A DNA stretch of 55,153 nucleotides from Allohoeflea poritis (GTDB taxonomy: Bacteria; Pseudomonadota; Alphaproteobacteria; Rhizobiales; Rhizobiaceae), in NCBI RefSeq assembly GCF_027889715.1, contig NZ_JAPJZH010000026.1, positions 1 through 55,153 on the forward strand. Direction: 5' to 3'. Each line of letters begins with the position of its first letter. The stretch's first letter is position 1. Under the pieces are notes generated by a model. That model ran no database searches. It was not told the origin of the DNA and worked only from the letters and a program-made list of their open reading frames with translations. Position numbers and translations under genes: made by a program. Of this stretch, positions 33,679 through 42,380 are shown one piece after another.

Positions 33679-35082
33679 ATGAAACATTTCAAAACACTTG
33701 TCGTTGCGGGCGCGGTATCGCTTGTTTGCGGCGGATTGGCTTCGGCCGGCGAGTTCGACGACGTCGAACTGAAGATGCTGGCCATCGGAGACACATCGGT
33801 CACACGGCTCGCCCCCATTGTGGGCGAATTCGAGGAACTGACCGGCGCCAAGGTTCAGATCGACCAGTTCCCCTATCCGGGTTTGATCGACAAGATCGTC
33901 ATCGAGGCAAGCGCCAATACGCCAAGCTACCAGCTGATGTGGGTGGACAGCCCGTGGGTCGGCGTGCTGGGCGAGTCCGGCGCGCTGGAGGATTTGACCG
34001 ACCTGGTCAAGCGGGACGCGGCGGAAATCAATCTGGATGACATCGTGCCCATTCAGCTCCAGGAAAACACCTGGCAGGGCCGGCTCCTGGCGTTTCCCGC
34101 ATCCGGCATGATCTGGCATCAGAACTACCGCAAGGACCTTTACGAGCACCCCGACGAACAGGCCGCCTTCAAGGCCAAATACGGCTACGACCTGGCTCCG
34201 GCCCAGACCTGGGACCAGTATATCGACATTGCCGAGTTCTTCACCCGCAAGGCCGGCGACACGCTTGCCGGCGAGACGCTGGAAAAGGACTTTTACGGCA
34301 ATGCACAGGCCTATAGCCGTGTGGCCGGTGCCATCACCCATGACTTCTTCCCGATCATGCGTTCCTTCGGCGGCCAGTACTGGGATCCGGAAACCGGGCT
34401 TTGCGCCATGGACGGGGAGGCCGCGCTGGCGGCTGCCGAAGTCATGAAGAAGCTCGTGGCATTCAACCCGCCGGACTATCTCGGCCTGATGTGGGACATC
34501 CGCACCGGTTACATGGAACGCGGCGAAACCGCCCAGTCCTCCTACTGGTCGGTGCGTACGGTCCGGCTGACCAATCCGGACGAGGCGGTGCTGCCGACCA
34601 TCGGTGAAGCCGGCTATGCGCCAAGCCCGACCGGCGACGGCAATGCGCAGCCGACGATGACCGGCGCGCTCAGCTTCGGCATCAACTCCAAGGCGACCGA
34701 GCGTGAGAAGGAAGCCGCTTGGGCGTTCATCAAATGGGGCACGTCGCGGGACATGATGCGCCGTTTCGCCAATGAGGGCTCCGGCGTCAGCCAGTTCCAC
34801 AAGTCGATCCTGTCCGATGCAGGCCTGCAGGAGAAATATCCCTACTACCAGGTGCTGCTCGACACGCAGGAAAACGCGCAGCGGCGGATCTTCCACCCGT
34901 TCTATGCGGATGTCGAGGAAGTGTTCGGCGTCGAGTTGAACAAATACATGGCCGGCGAGACGGAAAGCGCGCAGGAAGCGCTGACCAATGCCTGCACCAA
35001 GATCAACACGCGGCTCAAGGTGTTCCCGCAGGATATGCGGTTGCGCTGGATCGCCGATCCAAAGGCTGAAATCTTCAACTAG
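33679..35082 (+). CDS. ABC transporter solute-binding protein, carbohydrate type (family 1)
   Basis: The 467-aa periplasmic binding protein has a signal peptide (MKHFKTLVVAGAVSL, cleavage after LASA) and a family-1 sugar-binding fold, with LPAFPASGMIWHQNYRKDLY-like and WAFIKWGTSRDMMRRF segments. GGAGG lies 6 bases before the ATG; the TTG at 33667 is part of that leader. It opens the importer operon under the second LacI operator. Confidence 0.88.
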   Translation: MKHFKTLVVAGAVSLVCGGLASAGEFDDVELKMLAIGDTSVTRLAPIVGEFEELTGAKVQIDQFPYPGLIDKIVIEASANTPSYQLMWVDSPWVGVLGESGALEDLTDLVKRDAAEINLDDIVPIQLQENTWQGRLLAFPASGMIWHQNYRKDLYEHPDEQAAFKAKYGYDLAPAQTWDQYIDIAEFFTRKAGDTLAGETLEKDFYGNAQAYSRVAGAITHDFFPIMRSFGGQYWDPETGLCAMDGEAALAAAEVMKKLVAFNPPDYLGLMWDIRTGYMERGETAQSSYWSVRTVRLTNPDEAVLPTIGEAGYAPSPTGDGNAQPTMTGALSFGINSKATEREKEAAWAFIKWGTSRDMMRRFANEGSGVSQFHKSILSDAGLQEKYPYYQVLLDTQENAQRRIFHPFYADVEEVFGVELNKYMAGETESAQEALTNACTKINTRLKVFPQDMRLRWIADPKAEIFN

Positions 35083-35096
35083 GTTTCGGCATGCAC

Positions 35097-35125
35097 CGCT
35101 CCCGGAAACTCCCAATCCGGGAGCG
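35097..35125 (+). other. Intercistronic stem-loop after the binding-protein gene
   Basis: CGCTCCCGGA (35097-35106) and TCCGGGAGCG (35116-35125) form a perfect 10-bp stem with a 9-base loop, and no T-run follows. Such hairpins between a binding-protein gene and its permeases often stabilise the upstream message or partly stop transcription, giving more binding protein than permease (known for mal-type operons). Confidence 0.65.
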
Positions 35126-35152
35126 GCTCCCTGCAAATCTTGAGCGTGGTCC

Positions 35153-36040
35153 ATGGCTTACATCAGAAAACGCAACCGCAAGATCTTCCTGATCTTCATG
35201 ATGCCGGCGGTGCTGGTGCTATTCGGCACCACGATCTATCCGATGCTCTATGCGGGCTATCTGAGCTTCCGCAGCTACGACCTGGCGAAGCTGTTCGTGC
35301 CGCGCGTCTATGTGGGATGGGCAAATTACCGGGAGATCCTTTCATCGTCGGAGTTCCTGCACACGCTGATCGTGACGTTCAAACTGATGGCGATGACCCT
35401 GTCGGTTCAACTCGTGCTCGGCGTCGGCATAGCGCTCCTGGTCACGCAGCGGCTGCCGGGAATGGGCGTGGCGCGCACCCTGCTGCTGATCCCGATGATG
35501 ATATCGCCGGTCATCGTCGGCCTCGTATGGTTGTTTCTGTATTTTCCCGAACTCGGATATCTGAACTATTTCCTGAGCTTCCTGGGCCTTGGTCCCTATG
35601 CCTGGATCACGTCGACCGACTGGGCATTGTGGGCGATCGCGATCGCCGATATCTGGCAGTGGACGCCCTTCGTCATGATGGGCACGGCCGCCGCGCTGAC
35701 AAACCTGTCGCCCGAACCGTTTGAAGCCGCCAAGCTGGACGGCAACTCGCCCTTTGATGTTTTCTGGCGCGTGACGCTGCCGCAGATCAGGCCGGTGCTG
35801 ATTTCACTGATGTTCCTGCGGGCCATCGACGCCTTCAAGATCTACGACATCATCTTCGTCCTGACCAAGGGCGGGCCGGGCGATACCACGGAAGTGTTGT
35901 CGATGTTCATCTACCGCCAGTCCTTCACATTCTGGCGCATGGGCGTGGGCGCGGCGGCGTCCTTCGTTTCGCTGGTGATCATCGTCGTGCTGATCACGCT
36001 GTTCTTCAAATCGCTCAACCGCGATCCGCACCAGGCCTGA
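35153..36040 (+). CDS. ABC sugar permease (MalF/UgpA type)
   Basis: The 295-aa inner-membrane permease has six predicted helices. The first is LIFMMPAVLVLFGTTIYPML. The ATPase-coupling EAA loop is seen as FEAAKLDGNSPFDVFWRVTLP at about residues 197-217. It pairs with the following permease to form the channel of the importer. Confidence 0.9.
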   Translation: MAYIRKRNRKIFLIFMMPAVLVLFGTTIYPMLYAGYLSFRSYDLAKLFVPRVYVGWANYREILSSSEFLHTLIVTFKLMAMTLSVQLVLGVGIALLVTQRLPGMGVARTLLLIPMMISPVIVGLVWLFLYFPELGYLNYFLSFLGLGPYAWITSTDWALWAIAIADIWQWTPFVMMGTAAALTNLSPEPFEAAKLDGNSPFDVFWRVTLPQIRPVLISLMFLRAIDAFKIYDIIFVLTKGGPGDTTEVLSMFIYRQSFTFWRMGVGAAASFVSLVIIVVLITLFFKSLNRDPHQA

Positions 36041-36051
36041 GGAGAAGGCGC

Positions 36052-36876
36052 ATGAACCGTCCAAACCGTCGCCAGGCCGTCCTTGTCTATCTTCTTCTGG
36101 CCGTTGTGCTGATCGTGTTCCTGACACCGATCTACATTATCGCCTCGTCGTCGGTGAAGCCGACGCCGATCATGTTCCAGAAGCCGCCGGCCATGGTTTT
36201 CACGCCAACTTTCGAGCACTACACGCAGCTTTTCGCCACGCGTCCATTCGCAAAGTTCATGCTGAATTCGCTGATCGCGGCGCTCGGATCGACAGTCTTC
36301 AGCCTGACATTCGGCTCCCTTGCCGCCTACGCGATCAGCCGCATCCGCCACAAGCGCATGAATGACGTGGCATTCTGGATCCTGTCGATGCGCATGTTCC
36401 CGCCGATTGCAGTGGTCGTGCCTTACTACATCATCTTCAAGGCATCGGGCCTGCTCGACACGCCGCTGGCGCTGATCATCATCTATTCGACCGCAAACAT
36501 TCCGCTGACCGTATGGCTGATGAAGGGGTTCTTCGACGAGGTGCCGAGGGCGCTGGAGGAGGCGGCGGCCATCGACGGCTACGGGCTGTTGCAGATCTTC
36601 TGGTACGTGACATTGCCGCTCGCCGCGCCCGGGCTCGCGGTCTCGGCGGTGTTCTGTTTCATCTTTTCGTGGAACGAGTTCATTTTCGCACTGATGCTCA
36701 CCGGATCGAACGCACAGACGGTGACCGTCGCCGTCATGTCGTTCTGGTCGTCCGATGCCGTCCAGTGGGGCCGGATCATGGCGGGCTCCTTCATCATTCT
36801 CATCCCCGGGGTGATTTTTGTGCTGACCTGTCAGCGCTGGCTGGTCCGCGGCCTGACGATGGGTTCGGTGAAGTAG
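36052..36876 (+). CDS. ABC sugar permease (MalG/UgpE type)
   Basis: The 274-aa second permease subunit has an N-terminal helix (VLVYLLLAVVLIVFLTPIYI) and the EAA loop PRALEEAAAIDGYGLLQIF near residues 164-182. It starts 11 bases after the first permease gene, within the same operon. MalG-type length and order are normal. Confidence 0.9.
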   Translation: MNRPNRRQAVLVYLLLAVVLIVFLTPIYIIASSSVKPTPIMFQKPPAMVFTPTFEHYTQLFATRPFAKFMLNSLIAALGSTVFSLTFGSLAAYAISRIRHKRMNDVAFWILSMRMFPPIAVVVPYYIIFKASGLLDTPLALIIIYSTANIPLTVWLMKGFFDEVPRALEEAAAIDGYGLLQIFWYVTLPLAAPGLAVSAVFCFIFSWNEFIFALMLTGSNAQTVTVAVMSFWSSDAVQWGRIMAGSFIILIPGVIFVLTCQRWLVRGLTMGSVK

Positions 36877-36907
36877 GCGCGGTGCCGCAATAAAGAGGAA
36901 ACGGTTG

Positions 36908-37990
36908 ATGTCGTCCATAGAGCTCAAGAAGGTTGTCAAACGCTACGGCGCCGTCGATGTCGTGCACGGCATCGATCTGGAAATCGCCGAAGGCGAATTC
37001 GTCGTCCTGCTCGGCCCGTCCGGCTGCGGCAAGACCACGACCCTGCGCATGATCGCGGGGCTGGAAGACGTGTCGGACGGCGAATTGTCGATCGGCAACC
37101 AGGTCGTGAACGCCGTCGCGCCAAAGGATCGCGGCGTCGCGATGGTGTTCCAGAACTATGCGCTTTATCCGCATATGACGGTGCGCCAGAACATGGAATT
37201 CGCGCTGCGGCCGCTCAGGCTCGCGCGATCGGAAACGGACCGGCGGATAAACGAAACGGCTGTCCTGCTGGGGCTCGACGAACTGCTGGCGCGCAGGCCA
37301 TCGCAGCTTTCGGGCGGACAGCGCCAGCGCGTTGCGATGGCGCGGGCGCTGGTGCGGACCCCTGACGTCTTCCTCTTCGACGAGCCGCTGTCCAATCTGG
37401 ATGCCAAGCTGCGCACCCAGGTCCGCCTGGAGATCGGAAAGCTGCACAAGCGGCTGGGCACCACGATTGTCTATGTCACCCACGACCAGGTGGAAGCGAT
37501 GACGCTGGCCGACAAGATCGTCATCATGCAGGACGGTCACATCGAGCAGACGGGCAGTCCGCAGGAGGTCTATACCAGGCCCCGAAACCGTTTCGTGGCC
37601 ACATTCATCGGCAGTCCGGCCATGAACATCGTCCCGGCGACGATCAGCGACGGCAAGCTTGTCGGCGATCATGTCAGCGTGGAGATACCGGAGCGCTTCA
37701 AGAAACGCGTGCAAGCGGGACAGAAGGTGGAGTTCGGCATTCGCCCGACGGAAATTTCTCTGCTCGACGGTGCCGAGCAGGCAACGGCCACCGCGCGTGT
37801 GGAGGTCACCGAATATCTGGGCGACGAAGCGTTGCTCGATCTGCGTATCGGCTCGCAGGAACTGATCGCGGAAGTTCCGGCAAACCAGTGTCCGGCTGAG
37901 GACGCCGAGGTTCGGCTTCGCTTCAATCCGGAGGCGCTGCACATTTTCGATGCCGAAACCGGCATGTCCCTTGAGAACCAGGCGAGGTAG
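36908..37990 (+). CDS. ABC transporter ATP-binding protein (UgpC/MsmK type)
   Basis: The 360-aa ATPase has Walker A GPSGCGKTT (about residues 37-45), the signature LSGGQRQRVAMARAL (about 134-148), Walker B VFLFDEPLSNLDA, the H-loop VYVTHDQVEA and a C-terminal TOBE region (about 285-350). The ATG at 36908 is preferred over the TTG one codon upstream. It energises the two permeases. Confidence 0.92.
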   Translation: MSSIELKKVVKRYGAVDVVHGIDLEIAEGEFVVLLGPSGCGKTTTLRMIAGLEDVSDGELSIGNQVVNAVAPKDRGVAMVFQNYALYPHMTVRQNMEFALRPLRLARSETDRRINETAVLLGLDELLARRPSQLSGGQRQRVAMARALVRTPDVFLFDEPLSNLDAKLRTQVRLEIGKLHKRLGTTIVYVTHDQVEAMTLADKIVIMQDGHIEQTGSPQEVYTRPRNRFVATFIGSPAMNIVPATISDGKLVGDHVSVEIPERFKKRVQAGQKVEFGIRPTEISLLDGAEQATATARVEVTEYLGDEALLDLRIGSQELIAEVPANQCPAEDAEVRLRFNPEALHIFDAETGMSLENQAR

Positions 37991-37995
37991 CGACG

Positions 37996-38985
37996 ATGGC
38001 GACCGAGATCATCTTCCCGGCGAAAAACACATTCGCGCTGGGCGACTATCAGGATACCCCCCTCGAGCCCGACGAAATCCGCGGCGACACCGTCGCCACG
38101 CTGATCAGCCAGGGAACGGAGCTGGCCTGGGCCGGCGGCGACGACTTTCCCATCCGTCCCGGCTACGGGGCGGTGTTCCGCGTCACGCATACCGGCGAAG
38201 CGGTGAAGGACATTGAAGCAGGTGAACTGCGCTTCTGCATGGGCCATCATCGCTCGACGCAGCAATATCCGGCGCGGTTCACCATGCCGGTGCCCGCGTC
38301 GGTCGATGCAGAAACCGCGGTCATCGCCAGGCTGATGGGCGTTTCCATGACGACCCTGATGACCACCAGCGCGCGTCCGGGCGACCAGGTGATCATCTCC
38401 GGCGCTGGCCCGGTGGGTCTTTGCGCCGCCCATAATTTCCGCATTGGCGGCTACGAGGTCTCGGTTGTCGAGCCCGACGCGCTGCGCCGCGACCAGATGC
38501 GGGCCTCGGGCATTGAATCGGTCTTTTCGGCCATGCCGTTCGACGATGCCGCGCTGGCGAAGAAGGTCCGGCTGGTGGTCGATTGTTCCGGACACGAAGC
38601 CGCCGTATTGGATGCCTGCAATATGGTTGCCCAAGGCGGCGAAGTCGTTCTGGTCGGTGTGCCCTGGCGGCGCCATACCGACCTTTCCGCGCACGAGATC
38701 ATGCATTCGGTGTTCTTCAATTTCGTTCAGCTTCGATCGGGCTGGGAGTGGGAACTGCCGATCGGCTCCAGGGGCTTTGTCTGGGAGGAATTGCTGGAGG
38801 GTTACAACAATGCCTCGCACAGCATCTTTTCCGGCTTTGAGCGCGCTTTGAGATGGCTGGAGGAGGGGCGGCTGGATTTCGCGCAATTGCGGCGCCTGGT
38901 CAAACCGGATGATCCGGCTTCGCTTTATGACGCGATCGGCAAGCGCGCGATCGAAGAACCGCTCATCGTGTTGGACTGGACATAG
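37996..38985 (+). CDS. MDR-superfamily dehydrogenase-like protein
   Basis: The 329-aa protein has the medium-chain dehydrogenase layout: a GroES-like N-terminal part (about residues 1-120) and a Rossmann domain with VIISGAGPVGLCAAHNF near residues 133-149. The usual zinc ligands (Cys, His-Glu) are not evident, so it may be a zinc-free reductase. It starts five bases after the ATPase gene, which places it in the ABC importer operon and suggests it acts on the imported compound. Confidence 0.8.
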   Translation: MATEIIFPAKNTFALGDYQDTPLEPDEIRGDTVATLISQGTELAWAGGDDFPIRPGYGAVFRVTHTGEAVKDIEAGELRFCMGHHRSTQQYPARFTMPVPASVDAETAVIARLMGVSMTTLMTTSARPGDQVIISGAGPVGLCAAHNFRIGGYEVSVVEPDALRRDQMRASGIESVFSAMPFDDAALAKKVRLVVDCSGHEAAVLDACNMVAQGGEVVLVGVPWRRHTDLSAHEIMHSVFFNFVQLRSGWEWELPIGSRGFVWEELLEGYNNASHSIFSGFERALRWLEEGRLDFAQLRRLVKPDDPASLYDAIGKRAIEEPLIVLDWT

Positions 38986-39059
38986 CTGCTGCGGCGGCTC
39001 CGGGAGCCCATCGTCGCGGGCGTTGACAGGCGCGGTGTCGATCTGTCAGACCCGCCGGC

Positions 39060-39590
39060 ATGCAGGAAAACCATTGTCTGAGACCGGTGGCGGAAGAGGA
39101 TATCGAAGCGCTCCATTCGCTTTTGTCGGTGGAGGCGGTGTTTTTCTACCTTGCCGACGGCGTGAAACCCGAAAGGTCGATTGCCGCCGGCTGGGTGGAC
39201 GAAAGCCTGTCCGATTTCGAGCGTTTCGACGTCGGTATCTGGTGCCTTTCGGGCCAAACGGACGGACAGATTTCAGGGCTTGCCCGCCTTTCCGACTATG
39301 ACCACGGTACGATGCAACTGACCTACCTGCTCCATCCCGATATGTGGGGAAAGGGCCTTGCGACCCGCATGGCGCATACGGCGCTCTCGATGGCATTCCG
39401 AGGCGATCACGTTTGCGAGGTATGGGCCGGCGCGGACAAACCCAATGCGGCTTCGATTTCCGTCATGCAGCGTCTTGGGATGGCGTTCCAAAAGGACGTC
39501 CAATATCCGGCGGGAGAAGGGGTCGAATACCGGATCACCCGCGCGGACTTCGACCCTCGCCGCATGGAGAGGTTGCCGATTTGCACATAG
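39060..39590 (+). CDS. GNAT-family N-acetyltransferase (RimJ/RimL type)
   Basis: The 176-aa acetyltransferase has the acetyl-CoA loop MWGKGLATRMAHTALSMAF and the following NAASISVMQRLGMAFQKD. It is 74 bases after the MDR gene. Its stop converges with the FlmG-like gene 21 bases away. It may be the last gene of the transporter operon or independent; its target is unknown. Confidence 0.82.
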   Translation: MQENHCLRPVAEEDIEALHSLLSVEAVFFYLADGVKPERSIAAGWVDESLSDFERFDVGIWCLSGQTDGQISGLARLSDYDHGTMQLTYLLHPDMWGKGLATRMAHTALSMAFRGDHVCEVWAGADKPNAASISVMQRLGMAFQKDVQYPAGEGVEYRITRADFDPRRMERLPICT

Positions 39591-39611
39591 GGCGGCGCAA
39601 GGAGGCCGGTA

Positions 39612-41573
39612 TCAAGCGGCCTTGATCGCAAATTCGAGGTCGAGATCCGCGCCTTCGGTGTTCGCTGACGCTGCTTTTGGGGTATCTACATCCGTTTTTG
39701 GATTCCAGGGCCTGTCGGCAGTTGTCACGTCTTTTGCCCATTGCAGGATCGAGGGCCATCGCTCGACAATTTGCGCCAGCGCCGCATCGCCGCCATGCGG
39801 TTTCATGCGCAGGGACATGCAGGTCGGGAACCATGGAACATGGTCGGTTCCAAGAAAGACCTCGGCGTTCTCACGGGCAATCTGTATGACGGGAACGCCC
39901 AGGCCGGCGGCGAGATCCGAGACCGAGACACCGACGGAGATGACCACATCGCATGCACCGAGCAGGCTGCAGGCGCCGACGAGATCGTTCTTCTGATCGA
40001 GATTTCCATAATGGTGGAGGGGAAGTCCCAGATCCCTGATGGTCTGGACTTCCTCGTCACCGCAATCATATTGCACATTGACCCAGCGACAGTTGGGCAA
40101 TGCCTTGAGCGGCTCCAGTTGCTCCGCCTGGAGGAAATACCGGTCGCGTGACGTGGCCTGGTGAGACGAGCGCCAGCATACGCCGATCAGCGTTTCGCCG
40201 GGATCCACCGCAAGCTGGGCGCGCAGGGCCTGCTCGGCATCGCAGAAGCGCCGGATCCAGGGCACCTGCCTTTCATCGAAGTCCTTGACGGCGGGCCGGA
40301 AGATCGAACCGAGCGAGCCGACCGGGATCTGATAGTCGAAATGCGCATAGGCGTCGTCGCCCCGGCATTCCGTCGGACCCTCATCGGCGATTGTCGCCCA
40401 AGGGAAGGAGTGCTCCCAGACAGCCGACAGCTTGGGCGAGCATTCGAATGTCACGGCACCGCCACGTTCCTGAAGATCCGCAATGATGGACGCATAGCGC
40501 ACTTCGTCACCGATACCCTGCTCGCGCCAAACGAGCAGCTTTTTCCCCTCAAGCGGCTCGCCGGTCCAGCGCGGCACGCTGAACTGCCGGCGTTTGGAAG
40601 GGAATTCGGGCCGCTGCCAGCGGGCCTCATAATTCTTGTAGCCTTCCTCGAGATCGCCGTTCTTGATTTGAAGAAGGCCGAGATTGTAGCGCCCGATCGT
40701 ATGGTCGGGCTTACTTTCAAGCAGGGTCTTGTGATACGCGATCCCGTCGTCGAGCTGCCCGGCCTCGGCGTAGCAAAGCCCCAGCAGCATCACGTAATGG
40801 TGTTGCAGGTTGGTCTCGACATCCACCCATTTCTTGAGAAGCGCAATCGCTTCGTCCATGCGGCCGTTGATGCGAAGATACGAAACCTCGACGCTGTCCA
40901 GCTCCGCCTGCTCGTCGATGCTCAACATCGACCTGTCGATCGTATCGAGATGCGCGACGATATAGTCGAAATCCTCAAGCCGCTCGGCGATATGCAGCCT
41001 TTGCAGCAGCAGAGCCGGCGTGATTTTGCTGCAGGCCGCCAGCAGCTTGTCCATGGCGGCTTCTGCGCGCTTGTACTGGCGGTTGTCGATGAGAATTTCG
41101 ACGATGTTGAGCATCGGATCGACCTGGGTGCGGTCGAGGTGATGAGCGCAGTTGAATGCGGTGAAAGCGGCCTGATAGCGCTCCACCTTTCTCAGTGCGA
41201 TGCCGAGATTTTTCCAGGCATCGTACATTTTCTGGTCGACCTGGGTGGCGCGCTTGAACTGCGCGATCGCCGCTTCGACCTCATTCATCTGAAACAGGAT
41301 GACACCCAGCGAATTCAGCATCAGGGCATCGTCGGGCTTTAGTTCCGTTGCCGCATAGACCTTGACCAGTGCGCCGTTCAGGTCATTGCCGGCCCGCAAA
41401 GCCAGCCCGTGAAAATGCAGGAGATCGGCGCTTGTGTAGCCCTGGGCGGCGAGCCGGTTGCACAGTGGCAGGCTTTCGGCAAATTTACCGCGCTTCTGAA
41501 GCGAATGGATCTTCTTCAGCAGTTTGGCCGGTGGTGCGTTTGTATTGACGGTTTTCAGGGCAAGATTGGTCAT
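39612..41573 (-). CDS. TPR-glycosyltransferase, FlmG-like flagellin glycosyltransferase candidate
   Basis: The 653-aa protein has about ten TPR-type helical repeats (residues about 20-320) and a C-terminal GT-B-like domain (about 330-610). That domain carries LLVWREQGIGDEVRYASII, LIGVCWRSSHQATSRDRYFL and VVISVGVSVSDLAAGLGVPV. This layout matches FlmG of Caulobacter, which uses TPRs to bind flagellin and adds pseudaminic acid. It lies at the end of a pse operon, which supports the same role. The ATG at 41573 is used; a TTG at 41582 is less likely. Confidence 0.75.
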   Translation of the reverse strand: MTNLALKTVNTNAPPAKLLKKIHSLQKRGKFAESLPLCNRLAAQGYTSADLLHFHGLALRAGNDLNGALVKVYAATELKPDDALMLNSLGVILFQMNEVEAAIAQFKRATQVDQKMYDAWKNLGIALRKVERYQAAFTAFNCAHHLDRTQVDPMLNIVEILIDNRQYKRAEAAMDKLLAACSKITPALLLQRLHIAERLEDFDYIVAHLDTIDRSMLSIDEQAELDSVEVSYLRINGRMDEAIALLKKWVDVETNLQHHYVMLLGLCYAEAGQLDDGIAYHKTLLESKPDHTIGRYNLGLLQIKNGDLEEGYKNYEARWQRPEFPSKRRQFSVPRWTGEPLEGKKLLVWREQGIGDEVRYASIIADLQERGGAVTFECSPKLSAVWEHSFPWATIADEGPTECRGDDAYAHFDYQIPVGSLGSIFRPAVKDFDERQVPWIRRFCDAEQALRAQLAVDPGETLIGVCWRSSHQATSRDRYFLQAEQLEPLKALPNCRWVNVQYDCGDEEVQTIRDLGLPLHHYGNLDQKNDLVGACSLLGACDVVISVGVSVSDLAAGLGVPVIQIARENAEVFLGTDHVPWFPTCMSLRMKPHGGDAALAQIVERWPSILQWAKDVTTADRPWNPKTDVDTPKAASANTEGADLDLEFAIKAA

Positions 41574-41699
41574 GATGTGCAAAGCCGGTCGGTTTGCTCG
41601 CGTTTCGCGAAGGGAGACGGGTTGTGGTTGCCGACCCGTCGTACAGTCCCATGATTAGTGGATGAGGCTTGTGCGTGGCTGATCCGGGGGCCGTTGCGC

Positions 41700-42380
41700 T
41701 CAGGTCGCGGCCGCAATCAGCTCATCCAGCAGCGCCGGCAATGCGTCGAGATCGGTAATCGTATTCTGCGCATCGAATTCGGGGCTCGCTTTGCGGTCGC
41801 GGTGTATGCCGGTCAGCACCCTGACTGTTCTGGCGCCAATGCGGTTAAGATTGACGAAGTCCTTGGATGGGTTGTCGCCGACATAGATCATATCGGACCA
41901 GTCGCAGCGTTCGCCTTTCCGGATCCGTTCGAAACAGTGGGTGGAGGGTTTGGCGTTGTGCCTGCCGAAGCGGTTGGTGATCATGACCCGCCGGAAATCC
42001 GGCCAAAGCCCGAGCGCATCGACCTTGTTCTTCTGAACGATCTTGTGCCCGTCGGTGACGAGATAGAGCGGAAAGACGGTGCGGTAGCGGTCGAGGACTG
42101 CACGCGCGGCCGGAAAAAGAGACAGTGCCGGCCGGTGGTGACGGTAGACCTTCACACACTCCTTCACGCGTCCTCTGGTGCATTCGCCCTGCGCGGCGAG
42201 CCAGTCGTCGAAGATGCTGCCGCGGCCCTTGCGGTCGAGAATCCCGGTCATGAATTGCAGCGACGTTTCTGCGTCCCAGCCGAACTCGGCTTCGCCATGG
42301 TTTGCCACCGCCCGCAAACCGCTGATCACGAAGCTGCGCTCGTCGTAGAGCGTGTCGTCGAGGTCAAAGATCAGGATCAT
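41700..42380 (-). CDS. HAD-family phosphatase
   Basis: The 226-aa protein has HAD motif I FDLDDTLYDE at the N terminus, motif II LVTDG, a Lys in NAKPS and motif IV VGDNPSKDF. It is preceded by the epimerase/ATP-grasp gene, which it overlaps by 17 bases, so the two are likely co-translated. In the pse operon it may act as a sugar phosphatase (a PseI product, for example, is formed unphosphorylated, so the target is unclear). Confidence 0.85.
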   Translation of the reverse strand: MILIFDLDDTLYDERSFVISGLRAVANHGEAEFGWDAETSLQFMTGILDRKGRGSIFDDWLAAQGECTRGRVKECVKVYRHHRPALSLFPAARAVLDRYRTVFPLYLVTDGHKIVQKNKVDALGLWPDFRRVMITNRFGRHNAKPSTHCFERIRKGERCDWSDMIYVGDNPSKDFVNLNRIGARTVRVLTGIHRDRKASPEFDAQNTITDLDALPALLDELIAAAT

